A DNA stretch of 64,000 nt from Aspidapion aeneum (taxonomy: Eukaryota; Arthropoda; Insecta; Coleoptera; Brentidae), in assembly GCA_963576565.1 (NCBI GenBank), contig OY755042.1, positions 100,372,185-100,436,184 on the forward strand, read 5' to 3'. The translations under genes and the position numbers were made by a program. Shown one piece after another: positions 44,600 to 58,609 of this stretch (positions within the stretch are counted from its first letter, which is position 1; each line of letters starts with the position of its first letter). The notes under the pieces were generated by a model. The model was given only the letters and a program-made list of their open reading frames with translations, was not told where the DNA came from and did no database searches.

Positions 44600-45225
44600 A
44601 TGTTTACCTTCCTAGCCCGCGCAGCAATGGCTAGAGAAGGTATTATTTTAGACAAAAAAAATATTGAGATAACACTGAAAATGTGTTATTTTGATGTATT
44701 GTATCTTAGCAATTTTATCGTGACGTCTGTCCGTGTATGTGTCTGTCTGTATTTAGGTGTGTGTATAGATATCTGCGCGGCGCAAGCCAAATAAATAGGT
44801 GGGGGTAGATTTCAAAAATAAGAGTATATATGAAAATATGGCTGTGGAAAATGTGATATCAAACGAAGGGTAATTGAGTCTGGAGTTACACAAAATACAT
44901 TTTAGTTTATTTAAAAAAAAAAGGGCGGAAGCTCGGGTGGAAGTAGATTTGAAAAATTAGACTTTAAGGGAAAATATGGCGTGTATCATATCAAACGAAA
45001 GGTAATTGAGTCTGGAGTTAAACAAAATACATTTTAGTTTGTTTTTAAAGGGTAGATTTCAAGAGAGTTAGAGTTTAGGTTAAAATATGGCTTGTGTGGT
45101 ATCAAACGAAAGGTAATTGAGTCTGGAGTTGAATAAAATATATTTCAATTTTTAGTTATATTGGCTGACACGTACACTATAACTATAGTACCTAGCTTAG
45201 GTGCCCATATATTGGCAGAGTTTTT
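44600..45225 (+). mobile_element. Hairpin-ended tandem-repeat element, copy 2
   Basis: Opposite orientation to copy 1. Begins near GCAATGGCTAGAGAAGG, has GTGACGTCTGTCCGTGTATG, then about 3.5 tandem ~105-bp units (GATATCAAACGAAAGGTAAT, GTCTGGAGTT) and ends with a degenerate hairpin and TAGGTGCCCATATATTGGCA. The (CAGA)n part is reduced to a short GTCTGTCTGT. Confidence 0.68.
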
Positions 45226-45919
45226 TTCTTGCTAGACAATATAATTTATTGATAACGAAAGTCGGAAAAAACAGATATAGTTCAATTAAATTTTTTTGCA
45301 AAAATATCACTATATTTTATGCAATTGCGAATTATACATACCTACATGCTGGATAAAACATTTTTTCATGGAGCACTGCAATTATTAAAATCAAATATTT
45401 CAATATCTTGTAAAAGTTTATATAGTCAAAATTCTGGTTTCAACGATTTTTTAGGAAGCATTTTAATTAATTAGTAAAGTTCCAAATTTTATTTTTTTGT
45501 GCGGGGTCCTTAAAGAATTTTTCTTCTTTATTTTTTTTAGACATTAAATCATATATTTTTTTATTACTATATGCAATATTAGGGGGCTCTAAATAGATCT
45601 TAGGTTTTGACCAGCTTTTTCGTGAAATCCGCCTGTGTGCGACGCGCAGACGATTTTTCTAATTGTCAGCGCCTCTCTGGAAGATGACTAGTTGTTTGCT
45701 CTCTTCCTCTTTACTAGCGTGAGCCCTTTAGTGCCCCCTTAGTAGTTCAGAATTCTTCATCGCCTACTTTTTGATCCAAGTTGATAGCCACAGCACTCCC
45801 AGGTCTTATGGGTAGTTGTTTTCTGCACTTCCAGTTATCAGACCACGGCTCTGATTGAACCACTTCGGTAATTTTTTGAACGTCAACTCTATCAGTTTGC
45901 TTTGATGCTAATAATACGG
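45226..45919. other. No gene recognised
   Basis: AT-rich, then a more balanced stretch (45620-45900) that contains the right arm of the 43907 inverted repeat. No coding motif found. Confidence 0.45.
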
Positions 45920-46345
45920 GGAGTCTATAAATTCACCGATAAGAAAACTCGGGATCGTAAAGCATCAGTGAAACATCGATGAAACATAAAACGTTGCGAG
46001 ACCCGACCTGAGGGACAAAGTATGTCATGGTCATGAGTACTGTTTTTCGCTTCATCTGCCTGCTTTTACTTTTACTTTGGTAGTTTCTTTTGTATTTGTA
46101 GATGTCGCCACTTATGTAAAAGCACGGTATCGCAGGCTTTATTTCTTTTACCAATATCGTAGGATGAGATTCATATACCGTCTCTGTAGCTTTACAAAAG
46201 TGTCACATTGACCATGCAGTGTTCTGAAGAGTCCCTTAAGGATGAAACAGTTAACTGTTAACACTTCATAGCTGTCCATTAGATCTTGGACCCCCGTGGG
46301 TGTACAGCTTTCCAGCTGCCCAAGGAAAATTTTGCCTTGATTTTT
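45920..46345 (-). mobile_element. Diverged copy of the 10039-10742 element
   Basis: Inverted relative: ACCAATATCGTAGGATGAGA, AAGTGTCACATTGACCATGC, AGTGTTCTGAAGA and GTGTACAGCTTTCCAGCTGC correspond to the 10240-10445 block. One end is missing. Confidence 0.68.
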
Positions 46346-46884
46346 TTTTATAATTTAATATGTTTGTTACTATGAATACTACGATTGTTCTAATTGAAAA
46401 TTTACTTCTATTCGCTAGGCTGCTTCATATAGAAACGGGTTGATTAAATCCCCAATTTGGAATCAAAATTACGCCATCACCGATGCCACAGTATGGCACG
46501 TTTTATTACACAACAACAACTAGAGTTACGCGGAGTTTAGCTTTCTCAATTTACCTACTGCAGAATTTTATATGGCACACTATTTCAACTTTATTAGATA
46601 CTCACCTATTTTAAAAATATTTTTATTAGAAGGTATAATAATTGTCTATCCTTACTTACATAGGCAGTGGCTTATATAGGAAAAAGTTTCGGGGTGGGCC
46701 CGAGATAGTTTTGAGGGGGGACCGAGACCCCATGAGGCCGTATTTTATGCTATTTTATGTTTGTTTAAAATATGTTAAAAAATCTTAGCTTCGGGTAAGG
46801 TATTAGTAGTTTTCCAGAAGTAAATATGTACTATTTTTCGAACCTATGTCAATTGATCGAAAACGTATCCTAACCGGTCTAGAC
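46346..46884. other. No gene; hAT-like end fragment
   Basis: GGCAGTGGCTTATATAGG near 46668 followed by G-runs and CCATGAGGCCGTATTTTATG resembles sequence at 63850-63940, so it is one more copy of a CAGTGG-type family. Limits unclear. Confidence 0.45.
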
Positions 46885-47101
46885 CAGTGGCCAATCCAGG
46901 ATTTCTAGGGGGGAGGGGCCAAAGTAGCAACAACCATCGAAATTGAGGTGTGAAATGTATTATCTAAAGGAGATTTATAGAGAGGACATTTTTTAAAAAT
47001 GACGTAGAATTTGTGACAAATTTTAAATAAGTGATGCTGCGAACCTAAAAAATAAGTTAAATCTCTGGGAGGGGGGGCTGTCCCCCCTGTATCCGCCACT
47101 C
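46885..47101. mobile_element. hAT-like MITE (CAGTGGCC ends)
   Basis: The left end CAGTGGCCAATCCAGGATTT and right end CCCCTGTATCCGCCACT(C) are roughly inverted, with a CCxGGATxC-type core and G- and C-runs inside. Flanking 8-mers (GTCTAGAC and GTCCAAAT) match only in part, so the duplication is decayed. Non-coding. Confidence 0.6.
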
Positions 47102-47270
47102 GTCCAAATACTCCATGATCTTTTGTCACCAAAAAAAATTTCCCCGAGTCACAGGTTAAGATACGTTTACGCTCAATTGACAAAGGTTAGAATCACCCCG
47201 ATTTTAACCTCCTTAATTGAGAATCTGACAGCAACTCAGGGAAATAGTTTTACGAGAAAATGTTTCGGTT

Positions 47271-47297
47271 TGGTTCGGTTCGGTTCGGTTTGGTTTC
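47271..47297. repeat. (GGTTC/T)n short tandem repeat
   Basis: Five to six units of GGTTC or GGTTT. A second run of GGTTC lies at 63881-63900. Confidence 0.8.
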
Positions 47298-47374
47298 ACA
47301 CCATCTAGGATCCCGGGAAGTCAGGGAAGTTTTTTTTTTAATTTGTTAGAAAGAGACCCCTTAGTAGAACCGTT

Positions 47375-47545
47375 GTTGTTTTTAAAGACGCCTTTTTAAA
47401 TGTTGCTGTTTTTATTAGGTGTTTAAATGTCGCCTTTTTGATATGTCACTGTCTTAAATGTCGGTGTTTTAACATCTCTCTGTTTTAAATGTCGCTCAAA
47501 TGAGACCTCTGTTTTTAATGTCTCCGTTTTAATATCGCTCTCTTG
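47375..47545. repeat. Degenerate minisatellite, ~28-bp unit
   Basis: The word TTTTAAATGTCGCC(T)TTTT and variants (TTAAATGTCGGTGTTTT, TTTTAAATGTCGCTC, TTTTAATGTCTCCGTTTT) recurs about seven times. Confidence 0.7.
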
Positions 47546-47584
47546 AACCGGAGCCGTTTAGTACTTATTTTCACCCTGTATATT

Positions 47585-48870
47585 AAAAATCTGATGGCAC
47601 GGCAGTGCCCCGCCAAGTTCGCAAAAACTGCTGTACCATCTTTTCTTGTAACATTCAGCCCATATTTGACCTATCTAAAACTCTACTTCAGAATGAGCTA
47701 GGAAACGCAAACTTTGCACAGTCATAGATCTTCATAGAGCTAACAACCCCTCCAAGTTTCGTGGACTTCCATAAAGTAGTAAAGTAGTTACGAAATTTCA
47801 AAAAACGTCGAAATTGCCAGTCATTCACTCACATATACAGTACAAGCTCGGTAACGTGAACACAAAAAAACCAACCTCTATTCATATTACCGATAGTTCA
47901 CATTAGCGGAAGTCATAATTTGACACTTTTTTGGGGAAATTAGACCATATTCATATGCATAGTTTAAAGTTTAATGTTCCATTAGGTAATTACATTATAA
48001 AGTATTTATCCAATTTCACCTCCACAGGGTCTGTGGAGGACGGAGGACATTTTGCCTCAAAGGAGGACTGTCCTCCTGGCTGGAGGACGGTTGGCAACCC
48101 TAATTCTACTGTACTACCAGACATGCTACAAAGCTTAAATTTGGCAGACTGATAGAAATTATGACCAAACAAAAACACAAAAAACCCCAAAATTCTAATT
48201 TACTCCCCTCCCCTAGACATGTAAAGTTATGTAAAAATAATTTGGTCCACTTCCAGAAACGCTAGAGAGCTGTGCTTTGGAAGACTGATAAGAACTGTAA
48301 TACAGCTATAGGAAAATAATTAAAAACACCAAAATTTCAATTTACTTCCCTGCCCTGTAAATGTAAAGGTATGTAAAAATAACATTGCCCACTTGCTACA
48401 ATATTCCGCATATTTTACTCTCCGGGCCTTAGATTTTTTTACATATTTTTTACATATTTCATGATAAAACACATGATAAGCCTCATGATGTCATTTTAAG
48501 CTATAAAATGACATCATGAGGTTTCGGCCCCCCCCCAAGAGGCCTCGCCCCCCCTTAAGACACATTCCTGGGTGCGCCACTGGAAACCTTAACAAAAACA
48601 TGTCATGTAAAAAAAGCCAAGTACGCTAAAATGGTATCCCGTAAAAAGGATTGAGATAAAAGTAAAACCAGGTTCTCCAATAGAAAATTTAAAATGAAAG
48701 ATTCTTACTAGTTTGGAAATATTTTTCTAAACTTGGCTATTACGGCTGCAAATTTTGGCTATGATAGCAAAGTTTAAAAAAAAACAATTCCAAACTAGTA
48801 AGAACCGCGTACTTGGCTTTTTTTTACAAGAAATGTTTTTGTTAAGATACAAATTATTGGAAATACCATA
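47585..48870 (+). repeat. Dispersed family Y, copy 2
   Basis: Same order as copy 1: GGCACGGCAGTGCCCCGCC, TTCAGCCCATATTTGACC, CAACCCCTCCAAGTTTCG, the CATTCACTCAC block, about two ~125-bp units (CCACTTCCAGAAACGCTAGA) and the CTAGTTTGGAAAT inverted repeat at about 48705-48800. A segment at 47843-48110 (CTCGGTAACGTGAACAC to GGTTGGCAACCCTAATTC) is extra relative to copy 1 and is probably another insertion. 48420-48580 contains a short palindrome (CATGATGTCATTTTAAGC) and a hAT-like end (TGGGTGCGCCACTGG). Confidence 0.68.
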
Positions 48871-49252
48871 CTTTTTAATCAATCTTGTGCAAAATATTGC
48901 ATTCGCTATGTTTGTCTGGGGCGAGCTTAGAGAAAGCGGAAAAGCTTTATTTAGCAAAACAATATTTAATTTTAGCAGACAGGGCAATCTTTATAAAGTG
49001 TTGCTCAATAAATCAGACTTTAACTCTGTTCCTGTTCCCTCCTAGCTCTTCGTGAGAACAGGCCCGATTTAGAGCAATTAACGTGTGCAAACTTGATAAA
49101 TTTATTGAATTAAGGGTGATTTATACCGACAATAGCAACAACGATGTTGATTGATACGATAAGTCAGTACATGACACACTAGAAAATTAGAATCTTAAGC
49201 GTAGTTAAAAAATGTATTTTATAAGGAATTCTTTGGTTAACAATTAAACGTA
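48871..49252. other. No gene recognised
   Basis: Unassigned. Frames on both strands at 48730-49045 overlap repeat DNA and show no motif. Confidence 0.45.
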
Positions 49253-49331
49253 CGAGGTGTGACAAATTATAAGACTGTTGTAAAAAATCTACTTTACTTA
49301 AATACTAATACAACTTAAATCTTAATGATGT

Positions 49332-49884
49332 TCCCCATCAATGTTGTCCCCTTCTCTATCGATGCAGCGTTGCATGCGTGTTTTTCCAATGTTGGAAGCA
49401 ATTTTAGAAATCATCAGAACGTGTTTGTAGGCAAATTATTTAAATAAAATTCATTATTAACAGTAGAAACTTAAATTTTTTGAAATTCTTAAAAGTACAT
49501 ACGTGTTAACACTTCGACTTCTTCGAGGAGAGAGAGCGATGCTTGCACAGAAAAGGAATAAGTCAACCAAATTGGTTCGTTGACCAAATTGACTACGTGA
49601 TAGGCATACTTGCCTCTTTTCAGCAGCTATTCATATCACGTGTTAACAAAAGTCATGTGACCCAAATAATATTCAATAAAAGCGGTAAATTTAAAAAAAG
49701 CTACTACATGTTCTAATATTTTAACGATTTTTTCACTTCCGGAAACAGTTTGAAGTCGCAAGGGGCCAAGTCTGCTGAATATGGTGGGTAATTAATGACG
49801 GGGATCTTCTTATTAGCTAAAAATTACTTAATCTATCCATTATTGGTATTGTGGGCCGGTGCATTGTCCTGGTGGAGCAGCCAC
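49332..49884 (-). pseudogene. mariner transposase, C-terminal part
   Basis: Seen: from the insertion boundary (49884) the minus strand reads WLLHQDNAPAH, then after two stops LANKKIPVINYPPYSADLA and PCDFKLFPEVKKS, and near 49395-49332 RMQRCIDREGDNIDGEHH with a stop. Known: HQDNAPAH and APCDF hold the second and third catalytic aspartates of mariner (DD34D); MQRCIDREGDY-type ends are typical. It continues the N-terminal piece at 54557-54870; the join across the insertion is in frame (KNNA followed by WLLHQD). Stops and frame changes show it is dead. Confidence 0.9.
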
Positions 49885-51136
49885 CCCAACAAACATTTAA
49901 AGTTGTAACGACGAAACCCCAACTAGAAAGAATTTCTTAAAAGTAACCGCAACGTACTCCCGCTACGTCTCAGTATACCATACAGCGACGTTATAATTCC
50001 CTAAGTGGGGAACCAATTTCTGGTTATAACTACTTGGCCAAGTGTTTAAAGTCACAGTAGTAACAACTACACTACTACGTCGTAGCCAGGTATCTACTAC
50101 GTCGTAGAGGCTGTTTTTTTTTCCGTAATGGCATAAAAGTTGCGATGTAGTTGCAAACAATATAATCGTTTCTTTTTGGTAGAATTATTACACAATATGG
50201 TGGACACAACAGTAAACAGACTCGCTTAGTTTTTTTGTTTGGTTATGGTTATAATATGTACTATGTTATCCAAAAGTGTGAGAATTTACGAGCAGAGGAT
50301 CAAAATTCGAGTGCGACGCAAAGTTTTTTGTATAACATGCAATATATATATTGCAAAAAACCGGTTCGCCCGTAAAATTGAGCCGTTTTCTGGTAGTTGA
50401 TGGAATTTTTGTGTTGTGATTTTGGAGGTTATGTTTTCATAATCGACAGTTAACTCCAACAAATGGTGCTTAAGAAGAGCATTTTTGGTAAGCTTCAACA
50501 AATTTGTTTATAAAATAGTATAGCTCTTTAATATGAGCTCATAAAACGACAACAAAAATATTAAATTTTCTTTCTTACATAAAAACATGGCGTCCCAAAC
50601 TATATTCCCTGATAGTCGAAAGGGTTACTTGAAAGTGAGCCTAAGTTACGGCAACGTGTCACTTACGACTTTTATGTCGGCATTCCTTTTTAGTTCTAGA
50701 TAACACACTCGAATTTCTACCCCTTCGTTGCAGAAACGTATTATTAACTAGCTTTTGCCACTAGAAAACGTCTACAGAGTGATAGGAACCACGCGATATG
50801 TATAACTACTACCTTCAAGTTATTGGGGTGTCGCCACTTGTCATTTGCCGTTTCTGTCAACAACAGCACCACTGCTTATAGGTTTTGTACCAGCGTGAAT
50901 TTGTGGTAGGTTTTAAAACAAAAACAAGATAAATTAAAATCCATTAGAACAATAAATAAAGTGCCAATAAAAAGTGTTTTTTAAAAATGTATATTGCAGT
51001 CGAGAGCATGATCCCTATTCTAGAATTTCTAGGAAGTGTTGGTCAAGGAACTAAAAGAACGTAGTCACATCAATGAAATCAACTTATTGTTACTTTTTTT
51101 ATTTACACATTGCTCTCACAATTCGTATATAGTATT

Positions 51137-53270
<2,134 letters not shown>

Positions 53271-54556
53271 TTTATTGTTTTTAGATATTTTGGCATTGTC
53301 AATATTCAGTAATTTTTATTATTATAAGCCCTATAAGTAAAAAAATAATCTCTGAGACTTGTTAGATCGCTTAGAAATCCGCATGTAACCACGATATATT
53401 TAACTTGTTTTTTTAATCGCCGCAAACAGCACAAAAGTTCCTAGATGAAGTCTAGCATATCCCAGAGGTTATTTTAGGGGCCGTGCATAAATTAGATATT
53501 AGGGACCTATTGCAATAAAGCCTGGCACAAAACACAGCAGAAATTTAAGTTTATTCACTTCAAACCAAGCTTTAACAACAGCACAAATTTGAAGAAAACC
53601 CAAGCTCATCACATAAAATGAATCACAGTGAGACATGACACGTCAGCACAACAGGCATAGATAAACGAATTCGGTTTAGTCCACACAAGAGGGTTACGAT
53701 GGCGATGGCGATAGGGTGGTGCCACAGCACAAACCACGAACGACCGTAAAGACAGTACAAGAATAGAACAGGAACAAGTCGCGTAAAAGATTAAGGATGG
53801 AGATTAAGCATGGACCAGGGAATTCTTAAAATCCGTGTGCCGTACTCGATACTTTGGATCAATATTTTGCATTTTGATTGTTTTGCAAAATGGTCAAGCA
53901 ATGAGCTCGAAAAAATGGACTGCTTAAGGTAGTTAAAAAAATATTTGCAAAACTATTCCTAATATTCCCATATTATAAAAGGTGCCACAAAAAGTACGGT
54001 TAAGAATGTGTGCGACCAAGATGCGACTTCAAAAAGTCTACGTTTTCAAAGTAGAAACAGGAAGGAGAGATTACTTTAAAAGATCGACATTAAAGAAAAG
54101 TCAAAGTAGTTGCGACTTTAAAGTTGATCCAAAAAGTTATTTTGTCTACATTGTTACATCAGATGTTACTATGATGACACAAACTTTTGTGGTAAAAATT
54201 AAAGTTATAATGTAGTTGTCGGATACACTTGTTTGTGACTCCAATGAAGCTTAACTTTCTAGTGGTAATTAAGTAGGATATAAAAGTCAGGGCGACTACG
54301 AAATAACGACTAAAAAGAAAGTAAAACTTTAGCAACGTCCTATTGTGGTAGAGAAGACTATCAGAATCGACTATCAAGAAACAATCCTAAGAAGTAGTTT
54401 AGAGGGTCGTTTTTACGAAACATCTACTATTTCCTGCTACTAAATAGTAGTAAGAACTAAAAAGTGACAAATTTTGGTTGGGATCACCACATTTCTACTA
54501 TAAGAAAGTAGCAAAGCCTTTAGAACATGTAGCCGCTACTATAAATGTTAGTTGGG

Positions 54557-54870
54557 ACGCGTTGTTCTTTCACAAATCTGGACGTTTTTTAGGTACACGT
54601 TGCCTTAGCTACATAAATACTTCCAAATATAAATGTTGGTTCACTGTTTGACCCTCACGCGCCCATTCAATAAGAATTGTACCCCTAATATCGAAAAAAA
54701 AAATGAGCATCGATGTTATGGATGTGCTGGAGCGTTCATCATCTATAACTTCTTAACGACCCTCGAAGCTTTTGTGCCACATAAAAATCATTGCACGAGA
54801 CATACACTACTTTCCGTAGACATCTTTTAGCATTTAAATTAATACGTTGCTCAATTTTTTCGTTTGTCAT
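54557..54870 (-). pseudogene. mariner transposase, N-terminal part
   Basis: Seen: ATG at 54870, MTNEKIEQRINLN, then with frame changes MLKDVYGK, CMSRAMIFMWHKSFEGR, a stop, and EVIDDERSSTS (helix-turn-helix region). A jump follows to MLIFFFDIRGTILIEW, EGQTVNQHLYLEVF, a stop, and LRQRVPKKRPDL-stop-KNNA at the insertion boundary. Known: these match the mariner DNA-binding domain and the stretch before the second catalytic aspartate. The segment that should hold the first aspartate (TGDETW type) is absent, so an internal deletion exists here too. Stops and frameshifts make it non-functional. Confidence 0.88.
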
Positions 54871-55063
54871 AATTCCGGCAAATGAGCTATGCACGATCCG
54901 CTACAAACCACTACGTAAGCCAAACTAGTAGAGGAAAGGCGACAAGATTGCGCGCGGTTGTAGAACGCTCATCAAAGTGAATAATTCCAACCGCCCGAGG
55001 CGTGGATATTTAAAATCTGTTAGTCCGGGGGCCAGTCTTAAAATTTAATTGTCACACCCCGTA

Positions 55064-55954
55064 TAACGCAAAAAAACCAAATAAACAACAAAAACCAAAG
55101 TTTTTGTATCAGCAAAAATTGTTGTAATCTGAACGTGTCAGACTTTAAACTATTAATGTGTCATCAAAAGCTAGTAAGATATATGTGAGCATTTGTTCTA
55201 AGGAGTTTTTGTTGGAATGGTCATTTTTTGTCCCTTCTGTAACGCGGTCGACTTTTACTTATCCAAAATCTATGAAATCTGTTAAAATATGCCTGAAATA
55301 AGATAGCTAGTGAGAAACTGAGTAAAATAACAAAGCGCAGTAATTTTATTTTATTAACTAGCAAAATATTTCTTAAAAACTAATTTTTTGAGGTTTGGGT
55401 TACGTATTTCTAGTATTTTTTTCCTCACAAATTATTAAAGTATACATTATCTAAAGAATTATTTATTCCTTTACTAAAGGACAACTTAAAATCTAAAAAA
55501 TTTGTTAATATAAAATTGGATTTGCAAATTTGATAAAAATATTAGATATTTTAGGTGTTAGAGGAGGGATATCAATGTTACCGAAGAAACACAATTTAAT
55601 ACACAAAACAAAATTACAAAAATACATAATGGTAAAAAAACCAAGAGAGGTTATAAACACAACTATTTTTCAACTTAATTCCAAAGAAAGAATTCAATGT
55701 CCCAATCTGTAACACAGGGACAATTTCTATAACAACAAAAAACAGCGTTACAAAACGGGACAAATCGTGATCGGCTCGGTTCGGTTCATTTATTCATTCA
55801 ATTTTATGAGAGAACTTTTTAATTAGTTTTGTTCAAGAATCTGTTTGGAAAAATGTTGAATTTCGTTACTTTAATCAAGTTATACGTAACAAAATCCTCG
55901 TTACAGATAGGACAACATCATTTGCTTCAAATCTATAAATTTTTATTTTTTAAG
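55064..55954. other. No gene recognised
   Basis: AT-rich. Short plus-strand frames (55530-55712 and 55829-56023) have no recognisable motif. GGCTCGGTTCGGTTC near 55773 relates to the GGTTC repeats elsewhere. Confidence 0.5.
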
Positions 55955-56179
55955 CATAAAATGGTTTTATCAAATACCAAATTGCAAATAATGCAAGGAC
56001 CTAAAACTATAAACAACAAGTGAAATTAAAGAAAGAAAAATAAGAAAACAGTTTTCTGTTTCGGCCGGGATCGAATCCGGGATCTCTTGCTATCTAGGCA
56101 AACATTCTACCACTGAAGTACCCCGGCCAAAGCAGAAAATTTTTCTCTTATATTTCACTTGTTGTTCATAAAATGGTTT
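55955..56179 (-). repeat. Hairpin unit with tRNA-like core and 13-bp flanking direct repeat
   Basis: CATAAAATGGTTT flanks both sides (55955-55967 and 56167-56179). Inside are inverted arms AACAACAAGTGAAAT (56012) with ATTTCACTTGTTGTT (56152), and TTTTCTGTTTCGGCCGGG with CCCCGGCCAAAGCAGAAAA around the tRNA-like sequence. A 13-bp direct repeat would suit retroposition (SINE-like), but the long inverted arms are unusual for a SINE. Confidence 0.6.
56062..56128 (-). pseudogene. tRNA-like pseudogene, 67 nt
   Basis: On the minus strand GGCCGGGGTACTTCAGTGGT begins an acceptor and D-arm with a good A box. The anticodon stem-loop is TTTGC-CTAGATA-GCAAG (would-be anticodon AGA), and GATTCGATCCC is a near B box. 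The 3' CCCGGCC can pair with the 5' GGCCGGG as acceptor, but then the T stem lacks its 3' strand: the molecule is about five bases short. Position 37 is T rather than a purine. So it is a decayed tRNA or SINE head, not a working tRNA. Confidence 0.65.
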
Positions 56180-56569
56180 ATTAGCAATAATTTAAAAACA
56201 CTCCGACATTGTTTGTCGCGGTCCTCTATAACCCACTACTTCTTTCTATTAATATTAAAACTACAAGTTGCCACGTGGTATGAATTTTCTTTGCGGAAAA
56301 ATTGGTTGTTACCGCCCAGGACAGATTTCGTGTGACAAGATATTTTATTTCTGATTTAATTTTCTAGGAATAAATTACAAATCTAGAAACTCAAAATTTT
56401 TACACTAGGTAACTTTCAGTTATTATCTCCATCAATTTGAAGAAAATATTTGAATTTAAAAACTTGACAGGCCTAGTAGCTTCAGATCTGAATAAAATTT
56501 AAAAAGCTTAGATAAGTTTTCAATAAATATTTTTTGAGTCTGTGACAACCACCACAAGGTTCAAAATAC
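56180..56569. other. No gene recognised
   Basis: AT-rich spacer before the next hairpin element. Nothing seen. Confidence 0.5.
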
Positions 56570-57150
56570 TCTGCCCATATATGGGCCCCTAAGCTCACAC
56601 TAGGTACTATAGTTATAGTGTACGTGTGAGCTAATATAACTAAAAACTGAAATATATTTTATTCAACTCCAGACTAAATTACCTTTTGTTTGATACCACA
56701 CAAGCCATGTTTTGACTTAAACTCAAATTTTTAAAATCTACCCCCACCCTTAAAAAAAACAAAAAACTAAAATGTATTTTGTTAAACTCCGGACTCAATT
56801 ACCTTTCGTTTGATATCACACACGCCATATTTTCACTTAAACTCTAATTTTTAAAATATACCCCCACCCATTTTTTTTGAATAAATTAAAATGTATTTTG
56901 TTTAACTGCAGACTCAATTACCTTTCGTTTGATATCACACACGCCATATTTTCACATAAACTCTAATTTTTGAAATCTACCCCCACCCTTTTATTTGGTT
57001 TGTGTTCGGTGGATTTTGTTCATTTTTAAATGGGACCATCTCGACCCAAGACCCAGCCTAGGTACCAAATTTCATTAAAATCGGGCAGGCGGTTTTTGAG
57101 TTATGCGCGTTGGTCGTTACAGACAGACATACAGACAGACAGACACCTAT
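56570..57150 (-). mobile_element. Hairpin-ended tandem-repeat element, copy 4, truncated
   Basis: Very similar to copy 1 (ATACTCTGCC, GGGCCCCTAAGCTCACAC, hairpin 56593-56633, tandem units, TCTCGACCCAAGACCC, GGTTTTTGAGTTATGCGCGT). It stops in ACAGACAGACAG at about 57147, where the next element begins. The second hairpin is missing. Confidence 0.8.
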
Positions 57151-57453
57151 ACGGACATAAGAGGCGCTGTGGGGATTCCTACTTTTCACATGCGTTGCGC
57201 GGACCACTAGATAGAATACAGATAAATTAAATGTTTAAAAACAAGTGTTTTTTGAGGCGCTCCAGTAAGGTGGAAACCTACTCAAAATTTTCAAAAATGT
57301 CAAAATAAAGAAAATCTGTCAAACAGGTTTCACATGCGATGTGAGGTCCCTACGTTGTGAGGTCCATAAACGATGTGTGGTCCTTAGTGACGTCGGCGTC
57401 GCGGCGCCTTGAAAAGTATGAAAATCGAAATGTCGCGTCGTTACGCGGTCCGC

Positions 57454-58021
57454 TAGAACAAATGGCTGAGATAAGTACGATAGGGATTTATTTCCCAAAC
57501 GGACCGATATTTTATGTATAATGTGTGGATTTTTTGCGACACGAGGCCCTAACAGGGTAAAAATTTGGACAGCGCGTCGCTACGTGGACTGCCTGAATTA
57601 TTAGCTACTCTGCAAAAATAAAAATCAAATTTGAATTTATTGGATAAAAACTAAATTTCTTAGACAGAGTTCTGTTTATGAAATTTACTTTATGCCTAGT
57701 ACAATATTTATACACGCCCCAGCTGGCGTAAACTTCAATACTCCACTCAGCGTAAATATGGCTATTTAATAATTTGGGCACTGGCCAGTTTATCCGTTAA
57801 TATAAAGGGGACCATTTACGAATAAATTAATATAAAAATATTGTTATAATTTTAACAAATTTCAATCTTAAAATTCAAATGGTGGATAGAATCAAACTTG
57901 ACCCCTTATAGGGCTTGTCTATTCTTATATTTTGAGAAAAAAACGTTTTTTCACCGAAAACTGTTAATGTCCTATATCTTAAAAACGGTAACGAATTTGG
58001 AAAAACCCTTGGACACGTCGA
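57454..58021. other. No gene recognised
   Basis: AT-rich interior of the possible 5.2-kb element. Overlapping frames at 57875-58113 cross into an inverted repeat and are not called. Confidence 0.45.
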
Positions 58022-58515
58022 TTTTGTTTGCGCAGGGGACACTTTTTGGCTATCTTGAAATTTTTGTAGCACGCACCATCTTCGAGGGGATACACTTTAC
58101 CCCTATATTTTGAATAGGGAAAGTGGGTCTAGTAGTACTTTGTTTTGAAGTTCGGTTGAATATCTTTACAACCGTGTAAGAGTTTCGAAAATCCATCGAT
58201 TTCTTTTTGATATATTTGCTTTGAAATTTTCAAATTTAACATGGAATGATAAAATAAAAATTAAATCCGAAAAATATAAAATTTTGATTAAATTTTTATT
58301 ATATTCTTAGTTCATGTTAAATTTGAAAGGTATAGGGCAATTATCTCAAAAACTAATAGATAGATTTTTGAAATTCTTACACGGTTGTAAAGAGATTAAA
58401 AAGTCCTTCGTTACAAGGTATCACTAGACCCACTTTCCCTAATCAAAATATAGGGGTAAAGTATACCCCACAAAGGGGGCTCGTGCTACAAAAATTTCAA
58501 GATAGCCAAAAAGTT
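58022..58515. mobile_element. Inverted-repeat element, ~490 bp
   Basis: Arms of about 110-130 bp: left TTTTTGGCTATCTTGAAATT, TTACCCCTATATTTTGA and AGTGGGTCTAGT; right ACTAGACCCACTTTCCCTAA, AAATATAGGGGTAA and TTTCAAGATAGCCAAAAA. The ends are probably within a few bases of those given. Non-coding MITE-like. Confidence 0.72.
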
Positions 58516-58609
58516 AGTTTTAGAGAAAATGTTACACCTTTTTAGAGAAAATAAAATGTTATTTTAAATAGCGTATTACAAAGTAGTGTTTAAGCTATTA
58601 TTGGCACTA

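Noticed and set aside
53982..54215. 77-codon plus-strand frame as a gene of the 4.67-kb element
   Set aside because: Made of repeated AAAGT/AAGTCTAC-like words, with no domain and no sister copy to compare.
56062..56128. Functional tRNA-Ser(AGA)
   Set aside because: No long variable arm, T stem incomplete, about five bases short, and a pyrimidine follows the would-be anticodon.
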